DNA of 32,747 nt, from positions 1 through 32,747 of the forward strand of contig CANJVS010000004.1 in the NCBI GenBank assembly GCA_947477755.1. The letters run 5' to 3'. Positions 1 to 7,862 of the stretch are shown here, in pieces (within the stretch, counting starts at the first letter, position 1; each line of letters starts with the position of its first letter). A program made the translations under genes and the position numbers. Source of the stretch: Verrucomicrobiaceae bacterium (lineage in GTDB: Bacteria > Verrucomicrobiota > Verrucomicrobiia > Verrucomicrobiales > Verrucomicrobiaceae). Under the pieces are notes generated by a model that worked only from the letters and a program-made list of their open reading frames with translations, had not been told where the DNA came from and searched no databases.

Positions 1-113
1 AGGCAGAACCCCAGCAGCATGAAGAGTAAACGCCACAGATCAGTGGGGCGCAGACGATGGGATGAGGAACGCAGTCGCAAAGGTTCGTCGAGGTAGGACA
101 TGAGCGTGGGCAT
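1..113 (-). CDS. Partial hypothetical protein, runs off the left edge
   Basis: An open frame on the minus strand starts at an ATG (complement of 111-113), with a second in-frame ATG at 101, and stays open to base 1. It reads MPTLMSYLDEPLRL and then a leucine-rich stretch near LWRLLFMLLGFC that could begin a membrane segment or an amphipathic helix. It lies 21 bases after the exonuclease stop, in the same direction, so it may be the next gene of that operon. Too little is visible to name a family, and it could be a chance open frame. Confidence 0.4.
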   Translation of the reverse strand, partial: MPTLMSYLDEPLRLRSSSHRLRPTDLWRLLFMLLGFC

Positions 114-134
114 GATTCGGGATGGGTGAGAGAT

Positions 135-971
135 TCAGGCGCTCAACGCCGCCGTGGGTTGCGGGCGGTAGCTCTTGGTGAAGCACCACAGCTCGCGGGC
201 ATTGTTAAATGCCTGCCAACACGGTTCGTGCTCCTCACGCGGCCAGACCTTCACCTGCACCGGCGTGGGCTCGACGGAGTTGATCACCACCGAGGCAATG
301 TCCTCAAGCTTGCGGCTGCATTCTCCCGCATGATTGAGTGCCTTGAAGTAGGCCATCAATTGCAGCGGCCAGGTTTCATAGTAGCTGGCCTGATAGTTGC
401 CCTTCTTGTCGGGCTTCATCTTCTGCGTCTTGAAATCAATCAAGGCCCAGGTGCCTGCGTGACGCAGTTTGGCCACGAGGTCGATGCGACCAGCGAAGCC
501 GAACTCCGAATGCACCGCCACGGTTTCCACCAGACCGATGCGCTCGATGTGATCGTCGATCCAGAGTTTGACCGGCATGAACAACCGCAGGATGTCCGGG
601 TTCTCGGGTGGCTCACCGGTTTGCAGATAGACCTCGATGGCCGCGTGCACGGCGCTGCCTAGATCAGCAGCGGAGCGGACCTGCTCGCCCATGTCGGTGA
701 CGACACGACGCGCAAAAGCATCAAGGGATTCGTCGTCTCGCTTGGGCAGCGTCAGAGCGGCCATGATGGCCTGCTCCTGCTTCCAAGCGTCGAGGCCAGG
801 CTTGGCCAAGACGCCGAGGATGTTGGTGACTGAAGGCAGAGCATTGACCTTGCGGGCATCACGCAGAGTGACACTGCGCATGCCGTTGCCGTCCGCCCGG
901 ACCACCTCGTGATACGGGGTGCCATCGGGCAGATACCAGTGCGAGGGGGATTCGCGTTGAATAAGGATCAT
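135..971 (-). CDS. RecB-type (PD-(D/E)XK) phage-like exonuclease
   Basis: This 278-residue protein carries the motif order of the RecB/lambda-exonuclease-like PD-(D/E)XK nucleases: GSAVHAAIE (His110), HSEFGFAGRIDLV (Asp164), ALIDFKTQK (Asp179, Lys181) and a following WPLQLMAY (Gln204). That is a full set of metal-binding and catalytic positions, so activity is plausible. Length fits stand-alone phage or prophage exonucleases, which resect DNA ends for single-strand annealing recombination. It starts at the ATG at 971, 30 bases downstream of the OB-fold-like gene and in the same orientation, suggesting a shared transcript. An alternative is a Cas4-like nuclease, but no cysteine cluster is present, which argues against Cas4. 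Confidence 0.72.
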   Translation of the reverse strand: MILIQRESPSHWYLPDGTPYHEVVRADGNGMRSVTLRDARKVNALPSVTNILGVLAKPGLDAWKQEQAIMAALTLPKRDDESLDAFARRVVTDMGEQVRSAADLGSAVHAAIEVYLQTGEPPENPDILRLFMPVKLWIDDHIERIGLVETVAVHSEFGFAGRIDLVAKLRHAGTWALIDFKTQKMKPDKKGNYQASYYETWPLQLMAYFKALNHAGECSRKLEDIASVVINSVEPTPVQVKVWPREEHEPCWQAFNNARELWCFTKSYRPQPTAALSA

Positions 972-1001
972 GGGGGTGAGTTGGGTTCGGGGTTTGAAAA
1001 C

Positions 1002-1736
1002 TCAGTAGGCGATGTCATCCGACTCAGGGGCCGCAGGCTTGGTGAGCCCGAACTCCACAGCGGCCTTCTCCACAGCCGCCATCAGGTCGCGGTCTGCTTT
1101 GAGCGGTTTGACCAGCGCCTTGGCAATGGGCAGCCAGTTCTCATAGAGACCACACACCGCCGCCTGATCGAGTTCGCAGAGTTCGAGTCCCTGGTGCTTG
1201 CCGACGTGGACTTTGGTGAAGCGCCAGTCATCCGCAGGCTGCGTATCTTGAGACGCAGGTTGGGAAACACGATTGTAGGAGGCATCTTTGTCCTGGCGAT
1301 CCTTGACGCGGATGTACTTGCCGGAGGGCTTCAAACCATCGCCGCTCTTGTCAGGACGGATGAGGCCGATGTTGGCGTAGGTTTCGCCGTTGCGTCCCTC
1401 GTTGTGGACGATGACGATCTGCGCGGTGCGACCAATAAGAGTTTCCGTGTCGAACTCCTGCTGCTCGGCGGCGGTGAGATCGCGACCGAACCAGAGTTTG
1501 AGGAAAGCGCGCAGCGCGGACTTTTCACCCAGCGTGGTATTGAAGCCGCGTGACCACACGAGGTAGGGCTTGCCGTCATCGCGGAGCTGGGTGGTTTCAA
1601 AGACAAAACGAAACTGCTCTTTCGGGCCGTAATCGGTCTGCACCGTTTTGGGAGCGGTCACGTCAACACAGACGGCGAGGCCGTTGTATTCGGGGTGAGT
1701 ATCGAAGGGCTTGTTGGACTGAGTGGTGAGTTTCAT
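1002..1736 (-). CDS. Phage-type accessory protein, possible OB-fold ssDNA-binding protein
   Basis: This 244-residue soluble protein has no signal peptide or membrane segment. Residues 15-140 alternate short beta-like segments (GLAVCVDVTAPKTV, QFRFVFETTQ, TAQIVIVHNEG, ETYANIGLIRP), as expected of an OB-fold domain. A charged, low-complexity linker and an alpha-helical, Lys/Ala-rich tail ending in acidic SDDIAY follow. A short acidic C-terminal tip is common in single-strand binding proteins, though here it is only a hint. The position directly upstream of a RecB-type exonuclease matches phage recombination cassettes. The family was not recognised with certainty; the OB-fold call is inference from pattern and context. 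Confidence 0.5.
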   Translation of the reverse strand: MKLTTQSNKPFDTHPEYNGLAVCVDVTAPKTVQTDYGPKEQFRFVFETTQLRDDGKPYLVWSRGFNTTLGEKSALRAFLKLWFGRDLTAAEQQEFDTETLIGRTAQIVIVHNEGRNGETYANIGLIRPDKSGDGLKPSGKYIRVKDRQDKDASYNRVSQPASQDTQPADDWRFTKVHVGKHQGLELCELDQAAVCGLYENWLPIAKALVKPLKADRDLMAAVEKAAVEFGLTKPAAPESDDIAY

Positions 1737-1805
1737 AGTAAGTTAGTTGCGTGTTTGGATGTTGTGGGTGTGTGGATTGAAAACTTGTGATGATCTTATG
1801 AGGTC

Positions 1806-2042
1806 TCAGGCTGACTGAGGATGTGAGGCATCACGCTTTTGTGTGGTCAGCCAGAGCCTCACGGCTGCTAGGTCAAACCTGACCATGTCGCCTATCTCGA
1901 AGGCAGGCAGGCCGCGCCTGCGCAGGTTGAAGATGTGCCGTTCCGAGCAGCCGAGGTATTGAGACAGGCGGCCCGTGGTGATCAAATCTCCCGGCGGATC
2001 GCCGCCGGAGTTGAATAGAGTGCTTGGTGATGTTTGATTCAT
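1806..2042 (-). CDS. Excisionase-like / AlpA-type HTH DNA-binding protein
   Basis: This 78-residue protein contains one winged-HTH domain of the excisionase/MerR-like (HTH_17) type over about residues 20-66: LITTGRLSQYLGCSERHIFNLRRRGLPAFEIGDMVRF, then RLWL. Such proteins act as recombination directionality factors or as small regulators in prophages and integrative elements. It is the first minus-strand gene after the repeat-rich control region and diverges from the ATPase gene, so it is well placed to bind the CCCTATG repeats. Two further proteins of this type, more similar to each other than to this one, lie near 27.4 and 30.0 kb. No integrase is visible in the window. Confidence 0.7.
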   Translation of the reverse strand: MNQTSPSTLFNSGGDPPGDLITTGRLSQYLGCSERHIFNLRRRGLPAFEIGDMVRFDLAAVRLWLTTQKRDASHPQSA

Positions 2043-2147
2043 GATCGCGTTGCGTTGTTGCTTTTGAGGGCGGCACTCGAAATCGAGAGTGCGGCCACGC
2101 GAGAATCATGCGGTGTCAAACCGGGTTTGTCGGCAGTCCTTGGAATA

Positions 2148-2224
2148 CCCTATGCAACCCCACATAGGGCTATGTGAACCCTATGCCGCGCTATGTATGG
2201 GGTATGCATAGGGTTTCCATAGGG
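2148..2224. repeat. Cluster of five CCCTATG/CATAGGG heptamers
   Basis: The heptamer CCCTATG or its complement occurs at 2148-2154, 2163-2169, 2179-2185, 2207-2213 and 2218-2224. Two larger symmetric units stand out: CACATAG-GG-CTATGTG (2161-2176), and AACCCTATGC (2177-2186) facing GCATAGGGTT (2206-2215) as a perfect 10-base inverted repeat. The array sits between the divergent HTH gene and the ATPase operon. It could be an operator, an excisionase-binding array, or replication-type iterons; the sequence alone does not decide. Confidence 0.75.
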
Positions 2225-2297
2225 TTAGCAAACTCATGTTGGGTTGCGCCCGCTTTGAAGTGACTGTGATAGCCTTGCTGAATAGGATAGCACCTGT
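2225..2297 (+). promoter_or_regulatory. Presumed promoter and leader of the ATPase-kinase operon
   Basis: This short stretch separates the heptamer array from the ATPase start codon. TTGAAG (2255-2260) followed after 18 bases by TGAATA (2279-2284) is a weak sigma70-like pair. AGGA at 2284-2287 lies 10 bases before the ATG at 2298 and can serve as a ribosome-binding site. The promoter call is tentative; the ribosome-binding site is more credible. Confidence 0.3.
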
Positions 2298-4187
2298 ATG
2301 AACACCCATCCTTCCTCCCACCGCATCAAGCGCCTCCAGGTCACTGGCGGCTTTCTCATCGGCCTCGACATCAGCTTTCACGACGGACTCAACTGCATCA
2401 TCGGTCCAAGGGGCACAGGCAAGAGCAGCGTGCTGGAACTGGTGCGCTACAGCCTGGACATCATGCCGGGCCGGGAAGGTGATCCGCTGCGCAAGCGGAT
2501 CACCTCCGTGATCGAGAATAACCTCGGCGGAGGGCGTGTTGAATTGACAATCGAAACCAAGGACGGCCTCACCTATGTTGTAAGCCGCGCCGCAGGCGAG
2601 GATTCCATCCTGCTTGATCCTGACCGCAAACCGCTTTCGGTGGAATTTTCATCCCAGTTGTTCGGGGCCGATGTGTATTCGCAGAATCAGATCGAGAGCA
2701 TCGCCGAGACGCCGCACTACCAGCTCGATCTCATCGACGGTTTCGAGCAGGAGAAGCTCAATACCATCCACCATCGCCTTGAGGCGACGCTGCGCGAACT
2801 GCGCGCCAGCGCTGGGCAAATCCTGCCGCTGATGACGGAGAAGGAAACGCTGGAGGCTGCTCTCTCACAGATCGACATGATCAAGGAGAAGCTCAAGGGG
2901 TTTGCCGCTGTCGAAGGCGAGGATTCTGAGGAGGTCAACCGGGCGCACCTGCTCAAGTCGCTGCGCGACAGGGAGAACAAGGCGCTCGCTTACGCCAGCG
3001 ACGCCACCACCCAACAGGCCGATGCCATCAAGGATCTGATGGGGCGATGTGAGGCCAGCGTGCTGGCGTTCTTCTCACCGGACGTGCTCACTGGACCCAA
3101 CGGCGCAATCATCACCGACGCCGTGGCCAGCCTGCGCACCGCGATCCGCAGTTCGGAAAAGGCGCTTGCCACGGCCGCACAATCTCTGGACGCGGTTCTG
3201 CTTGAACTGACGCGGGCTAGGGGAATCATCGAACAGGCTCACGTTCCCCAGGAGCTGGCCTTCCACGCGATCATCGAGAAGCAGCAGCAAAACCAGACGC
3301 AGTCGGTTGAGCGCGCAAAACTCGAAAAGCAGCAGAACGACCTGCTCTTCAAACAGCGCCGCCATGAGGAGGTGGTTTCCCAGCTCAGAAATCTCAAGAG
3401 CCGTCGTGACGAACTGCTCGCGCGACTCTCCGATGAACGCGACATGCGATTCAAAGTCCGCGACTCCGTTGCAGAGCGTCTCAGCACCCGGCTCAAGCCG
3501 AACATCCGTGTGAGCATCGCACAAAACGCCGATCCGGACGACTACCGCAAGTTTCTCGAAAACAATCTGCGCGGACTGGGCATCCAGCACAACCGGGTCG
3601 CCACCACCATCAGCAAGGCCATATCGCCGCAGGAGCTTGGTGAACTGGTACAGGCAGGCGAGCCCGCATCGCTAGCCCGTCGAAGCGGCATCAACGCGCA
3701 GCAGGCAGGCAGCGTGATCAAGGCGTTCAACTCGGAGGAAAGGCTGATGGATCTGCAGATTCTGGACATGGATGACCAGCCGAGCATTGAGCTGTGCGAC
3801 AACGGGGTTTACAAACCGTCCACCGGATTGTCCACAGGGCAAAAATGCACCGCAATCCTTCCTCTACTCATGTTCGACCGCGTCAACCCGCTGCTGATAG
3901 ACCAGCCCGAGGACAACCTCGACAACTGCTACGTCTATGAAACAATCGTGAACAGCGTCAACGACGTGAAGCGCATGCGCCAGCTCATCTTCGTCACCCA
4001 CAATCCCAACATCCCAGTGCTCGGAGACGCCTCGAGGGTGTTCGTCATGCAGTCCGATGGCCGGACGGGCAGCGTCAAAGTTGAAGGCGACGTGGACCGT
4101 TGCCGGGACGATATTATCAATCTGCTTGAGGGGGGTGAGAAGGCCTTCGATCTGCGCACCGAGCGCTATAAAACCGCCCAGCCATGA
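2298..4187 (+). CDS. SMC/RecF-like AAA ATPase with coiled-coil insert
   Basis: This 629-residue protein is an ABC-type ATPase of the SMC/RecF/Rad50 class. Walker A GPRGTGKSS is at residues 36-44. A helical, Glu/Gln/Lys-rich stretch follows at roughly 150-380 and is likely a coiled coil. The ABC signature-like LSTGQKCTAILPLL then leads to Walker B LLIDQPEDNLDN (Asp535) and the switch histidine LIFVTHNPNIPVLGDA. The motif set resembles ATPases of the TrlF/RloC/Septu-PtuA kind used in phage defence, which sense DNA or drive a partner effector. No nuclease or PHP domain is visible here, so an effector must come from a partner. It is the first gene of the cluster, and its stop overlaps the kinase start (ATGA). 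Confidence 0.85.
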   Translation: MNTHPSSHRIKRLQVTGGFLIGLDISFHDGLNCIIGPRGTGKSSVLELVRYSLDIMPGREGDPLRKRITSVIENNLGGGRVELTIETKDGLTYVVSRAAGEDSILLDPDRKPLSVEFSSQLFGADVYSQNQIESIAETPHYQLDLIDGFEQEKLNTIHHRLEATLRELRASAGQILPLMTEKETLEAALSQIDMIKEKLKGFAAVEGEDSEEVNRAHLLKSLRDRENKALAYASDATTQQADAIKDLMGRCEASVLAFFSPDVLTGPNGAIITDAVASLRTAIRSSEKALATAAQSLDAVLLELTRARGIIEQAHVPQELAFHAIIEKQQQNQTQSVERAKLEKQQNDLLFKQRRHEEVVSQLRNLKSRRDELLARLSDERDMRFKVRDSVAERLSTRLKPNIRVSIAQNADPDDYRKFLENNLRGLGIQHNRVATTISKAISPQELGELVQAGEPASLARRSGINAQQAGSVIKAFNSEERLMDLQILDMDDQPSIELCDNGVYKPSTGLSTGQKCTAILPLLMFDRVNPLLIDQPEDNLDNCYVYETIVNSVNDVKRMRQLIFVTHNPNIPVLGDASRVFVMQSDGRTGSVKVEGDVDRCRDDIINLLEGGEKAFDLRTERYKTAQP

Positions 4188-5269
4188 GCACGCCCGACGA
4201 CCCGCCCGCAGTCTCCTGGACGACTCGCCGCAAGCAGGCGGAGGAGCAGTGTGCCGCACTGCTGCTGCGACCAGACGAGGAGGTTGCGGGTGAGGTTGTC
4301 AGGCTTGCGAACGATCCCAAATGGGAAGTGCGCAAGGTCGTGGCAGAGAGTATGGCGGCGTTCCCTGAAAAGGTGTTCCGGGAACTCTCCATTCTCTTTG
4401 CCTCCGAGCGCAACGCGCTGGTGGCGGCCGCGTTTGAGCGTTCGCTCGCACGCCGCAGTCCAGTGGCTGACATTGCCCCGGCCCATGCCGACCTACTGCA
4501 GGGCGAGGTCGCCAAGATCACTCACAAGTTCGGCCCCGATGCCGCAGATGCCGCCCTCAAATTCGCCGAACGCTGCACGTTTCTGCACATCCGGTCGGCG
4601 GGGCACGACCTGAAGAACATCCTCAGCTACCTCAAGCTTGATCCGGATGCGCTCATCAAGGAGCCAGCCAATGCAAAGCACAAAAGCAAAATCCAACGCT
4701 ACAAGAATGGCCGGGATTACCTCCACCGTCTGTCGGAGATGATGGAAGTTTACTCCAGCCCGCTCGATATCAGGATGCAGCCGGAGGATTTGGTCGAGAT
4801 GGCATTTGAAGCCATCACGGCCGCCCGCGAACAAGTGGAGAAGGGTGGCGTGGATTCAACGTCAGTGGCATGTGACGTCGAGGCACCGGAGTCTGTCATT
4901 GTTCCAGTTTCGCGCTATCACATTGCGATGGCGCTGACGAACCTGGTGAAGAATGGTATTCAGGCCTACGCCTTGCCCGACTCCAAGTTCGGCGAGGGCA
5001 GAGTGTTGATCCGCATCATCAAGGATGCTGAGTGCGTGACCATCACGGTGGCAGATGGCGGTTGTGGTGTTGCTCCCGGTGATTTGCAGAATCTGGTGCA
5101 GTTCATTCCCGGCGGCACGGCAAAGCGCGGTGGATCTGGCTACGGGCTTCCGATCTGCCGCAGGTATTTGCAGGCGCATGGCGGGCAGATATGGCTCGAA
5201 AGCACGAAGAACAAGGGAATGACCGTCACGGTCACGATTCCCTGCAACACCTGCGATGCGGTTTTATGA
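4184..5269 (+). CDS. Soluble histidine kinase with N-terminal HEAT-like repeats
   Basis: This 361-residue cytosolic protein has no membrane helix. Residues 10-110 look like HEAT-type helical repeats (e.g. VVRLANDPKWEVRKVVAESM), probably the sensor or docking part. The phosphoacceptor box is GHDLKNILSYL (His141). The HATPase_c domain shows the N box NLVKNGIQAY, G1 box VADGGCGV and G2 box GSGYGLPIC, so all parts needed for autophosphorylation are present. It overlaps the ATPase gene by four bases and the response regulator by four bases, implying coupled translation and a cognate pair. The ATPase upstream takes the place normally held by a membrane sensor. Confidence 0.88.
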   Translation: MSTPDDPPAVSWTTRRKQAEEQCAALLLRPDEEVAGEVVRLANDPKWEVRKVVAESMAAFPEKVFRELSILFASERNALVAAAFERSLARRSPVADIAPAHADLLQGEVAKITHKFGPDAADAALKFAERCTFLHIRSAGHDLKNILSYLKLDPDALIKEPANAKHKSKIQRYKNGRDYLHRLSEMMEVYSSPLDIRMQPEDLVEMAFEAITAAREQVEKGGVDSTSVACDVEAPESVIVPVSRYHIAMALTNLVKNGIQAYALPDSKFGEGRVLIRIIKDAECVTITVADGGCGVAPGDLQNLVQFIPGGTAKRGGSGYGLPICRRYLQAHGGQIWLESTKNKGMTVTVTIPCNTCDAVL

Positions 5270-6264
5270 TTAGAATACTTGTCATCGACGACCAGGATGA
5301 TGTTCGCGACGAGCTTCGCGAGCGGATCGCATCCATGAACTATGAATCCGATGAGGCGGCCTCGCAGGAGCAGGCGCTCGAAAAACTGAGCGATCTTGCT
5401 TATGATCTCGTGCTGCTTGACCTGAAATTACCCCTGAGTTTTGGGGGCGTGACCCGCATGGAACATGGGCGCAACCTGCTGCAAAGAATTGTGGCGATGC
5501 CTGCGGCCCCTCCCGTGATCGTCATTACCTCGCACTATGGTCCTCAGGGACACAAGCTTGCGACGGAGATGATTCACCTGGGAGCGGCCAGTTTTGTGGG
5601 CAAGCCTTTCGACGACGATCCGCCCGAGCCAAAAATCGAGATGGTGCTTGCCCGCAGGAAGACCCGCGCAAAGGAAGCCGAGAAAAAGGAAGAAACCTTC
5701 TCGGGTGGAGTGCTGCTCCTGCACGATGACGGCATCGAGTTGTGCGGTTTTGTTGTGGGGGGGATACGAGGCAACGCCATCATCCGCCGCGTCGTTGAAA
5801 TGCTTGCCCAGCGGACGAACGGCAAGCTGCGCAAGGCATCTGCCCAGGTCTTGGCGGATGCGCTTTCAAAATCCGTCACGGCGGCCACCGTGACCAGCGC
5901 CATCAACGAGTTTCGCTCCCAATGCTCCGAGAAGCTCGCCCATGCCGGCATCAAGTGTGACAGGAACGACGTCATCCTCACTGTGAAGGGCGGCGGGTAT
6001 CAGTTTGCCCCCGGGATTGAGGTGCGTGTGGGTAATGAAGAGTTGCCGGCATCGCAGGTCGAACAAGACTGCGAGCTGCTCTTGAAGCAGTTCCGCCGGC
6101 GCGGCAAGATGACGGTCAAGCAAGCGCGCGAGTCGGTTGATATTCCGGCTACGAGAGTGAAGACGGCCCACGCGGCGCTGATGGAACGCAAAATGATTGA
6201 TATTGTTAGCGGCAGTGGGAGCACGACCACCTACATGCTGATCAAAGCCGAGATGCCAGCCTAG
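5266..6264 (+). CDS. Response regulator with OmpR-like winged helix and extra C-terminal domain
   Basis: The protein is 332 residues when begun at the ATG of the ATGA overlap (5266); the 25-residue upstream extension in the ORF track lies inside the kinase gene. The receiver domain is complete: acidic pair Asp8/Asp9, phosphoacceptor Asp52 (LVLLDLKLPL), Thr88 (VIVITSH) and Lys113 (VGKPF). A charged linker (about 125-145) precedes a region ending in DVILTVKGGGYQFAPG, which resembles the OmpR/PhoB winged-helix end. A second winged-helix-like unit (MTVKQARESVDIPATRVKTA) fills the C-terminus. It probably binds DNA and may control this cluster, possibly through the upstream heptamers. Confidence 0.85.
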   Translation: MIRILVIDDQDDVRDELRERIASMNYESDEAASQEQALEKLSDLAYDLVLLDLKLPLSFGGVTRMEHGRNLLQRIVAMPAAPPVIVITSHYGPQGHKLATEMIHLGAASFVGKPFDDDPPEPKIEMVLARRKTRAKEAEKKEETFSGGVLLLHDDGIELCGFVVGGIRGNAIIRRVVEMLAQRTNGKLRKASAQVLADALSKSVTAATVTSAINEFRSQCSEKLAHAGIKCDRNDVILTVKGGGYQFAPGIEVRVGNEELPASQVEQDCELLLKQFRRRGKMTVKQARESVDIPATRVKTAHAALMERKMIDIVSGSGSTTTYMLIKAEMPA

Positions 6265-6281
6265 AAAGAAATGATGCAGAA

Positions 6282-7862
6282 ATGAAGACGAAACCGCTCG
6301 CCCTGATTGGGGATGACAATTTTTGCGTTCGCGAGGCGGTGGAGGACCGCGTTGCCGAACTTGAGCATGACTTTCATTCCGTGGGATCACAGCATGAAGC
6401 AGCCGAAGCCCCACCCATTCCTGTCGAGGTTGATGTCCTGAGCTTTTCCAAACTCTTTGAGGACTCAGCCTTTCCGATGGCGGTGGACACCTATCAAAGG
6501 GGCTTCGTCTGGAACGACGACAAGATCCGCCAGTTGAAAGATGATTTGGCAGCCTATCAGCGCGATGCCGACCCGAAGCCGCCCTACTACATGGGCACGA
6601 TCTTGGTCCACCGGAACAAGGACAAGCTGAAGCACTTCATCATCGACGGCCAGCAGCGGCTCACGGCGCTGTGTGTGCTCCACCAGCAACTAAAGGGTAG
6701 CTTGCCCGGCAAATGTGCGCTGACCTATTCACCGAAATCGGCGCGGCGCATCCGTGCGGCGGCCGGGATTTTCGAAGAGCCGCTCTCCCGCCCGACTGCC
6801 GCCATCTTCGGGCAGATTGTCTTCACGGTCATCTGCGTGGAGCGGGTGGATTTGGCATTCACGTTCTTCGACACGCAGAACAACCGGGGCGTGCCGCTTC
6901 ATGCCACGGACCTGCTCAAGGCTTACCACCTCCGCGAGGTGAAGGGCGAACCGGATTCCCGCAAGGAAGCAATGCAAACCCTCTGCGCCCGGCGATGGGA
7001 AAGCATCCAGCAAGGGACGCCGGTGATGTCGCACGATCAGGAGTTTGACCACTCCTTGTTTACCAAGTTTCTCTGGCGGGCTCGCTACTGGAACGGCGCT
7101 CGCGTGACGATCGGTAATCACGACGCGCTGATGGAGGAGTTCCAAAAGCAAACGTGGCGGATGGAGGGCAAGCCGGACACCATCCCGCTTTACCGCTCCC
7201 GCCACAATCGCTTGGGCACGGCCCTATCGCTGACGAAGGACGGGCACAGTGAGATCCACACCAACCGGATTTCCCTCAGTCCCAAGGCCGAGGATTTGCC
7301 CTTCGCCATCCGACAGCCGATCCATAAGGGCATCGGCTTCTTCCTCTATGCCGACAAATATGCCTCGCTGCTGCGCAACCTGGTGACCAATGCGACGGAT
7401 TCCGGTGAAGTCGCGCGATTCCGCGAGGTTTACGAGAAGCTAATTATGGCGAACTCACTCTTTCTGCGGGAGATTTTTCTCCTCTCGTCGCTGATGTATG
7501 TGGATCAGTTTGGGGATGAGAAGCTGTGGGAGTTTTCTCTGTGGATGGAACACGCCCTCGGTGCGATCCGACTGGAAAAGCAGCAGGTGCGTTACGAAGC
7601 GGCGCAGAACTTTTTCAAACAGGACACCTTGAACCTACTGGATGTCATCGCGAGCGGCTACCGACCGGAGCAGGTCATTGCTCATTTGAAAAGCCACCAC
7701 ACGCGGCGTGCGATATACGCGGACGAGAAGATCGAGACAGGGAAAGGCGTGCAGGGCATCTACAAGACAGCGGTGCTGTGCTATTACGGTCGTGCGGAAC
7801 TTGCGTCGTTGAGTGGCAAGCATGCATGGATCGCGGACAAGTTGAACGGAGGTGCGGCATGA
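6282..7862 (+). CDS. DUF262 (GmrS-like ParB/sulfiredoxin-fold) protein, no HNH tail
   Basis: This 526-residue protein has the DUF262 hallmarks: YQRGFVW near residue 70, FIIDGQQRLTAL with the DGQQR box at 122-126, and FFDTQNNRGVPLHATDLLKA around 195-212. DUF262 is the nucleotide-handling half of GmrSD type IV restriction enzymes, which cut modified DNA and need NTP. The C-terminal 300 residues are helical, and no DUF1524 HNH motif is visible, so it probably needs a partner for cleavage. It lies 17 bases after the response regulator and overlaps the next DUF262 gene by four bases (ATGA). A roughly 45-residue acidic leader precedes the DUF262 core. Confidence 0.85.
   Translation: MKTKPLALIGDDNFCVREAVEDRVAELEHDFHSVGSQHEAAEAPPIPVEVDVLSFSKLFEDSAFPMAVDTYQRGFVWNDDKIRQLKDDLAAYQRDADPKPPYYMGTILVHRNKDKLKHFIIDGQQRLTALCVLHQQLKGSLPGKCALTYSPKSARRIRAAAGIFEEPLSRPTAAIFGQIVFTVICVERVDLAFTFFDTQNNRGVPLHATDLLKAYHLREVKGEPDSRKEAMQTLCARRWESIQQGTPVMSHDQEFDHSLFTKFLWRARYWNGARVTIGNHDALMEEFQKQTWRMEGKPDTIPLYRSRHNRLGTALSLTKDGHSEIHTNRISLSPKAEDLPFAIRQPIHKGIGFFLYADKYASLLRNLVTNATDSGEVARFREVYEKLIMANSLFLREIFLLSSLMYVDQFGDEKLWEFSLWMEHALGAIRLEKQQVRYEAAQNFFKQDTLNLLDVIASGYRPEQVIAHLKSHHTRRAIYADEKIETGKGVQGIYKTAVLCYYGRAELASLSGKHAWIADKLNGGAA

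Noticed and set aside
7526-7858. N-terminal extension of the second DUF262 ORF
   Set aside because: It overlaps the first DUF262 gene in another frame; the ATGA-coupled ATG at 7859 begins the DUF262 fold.
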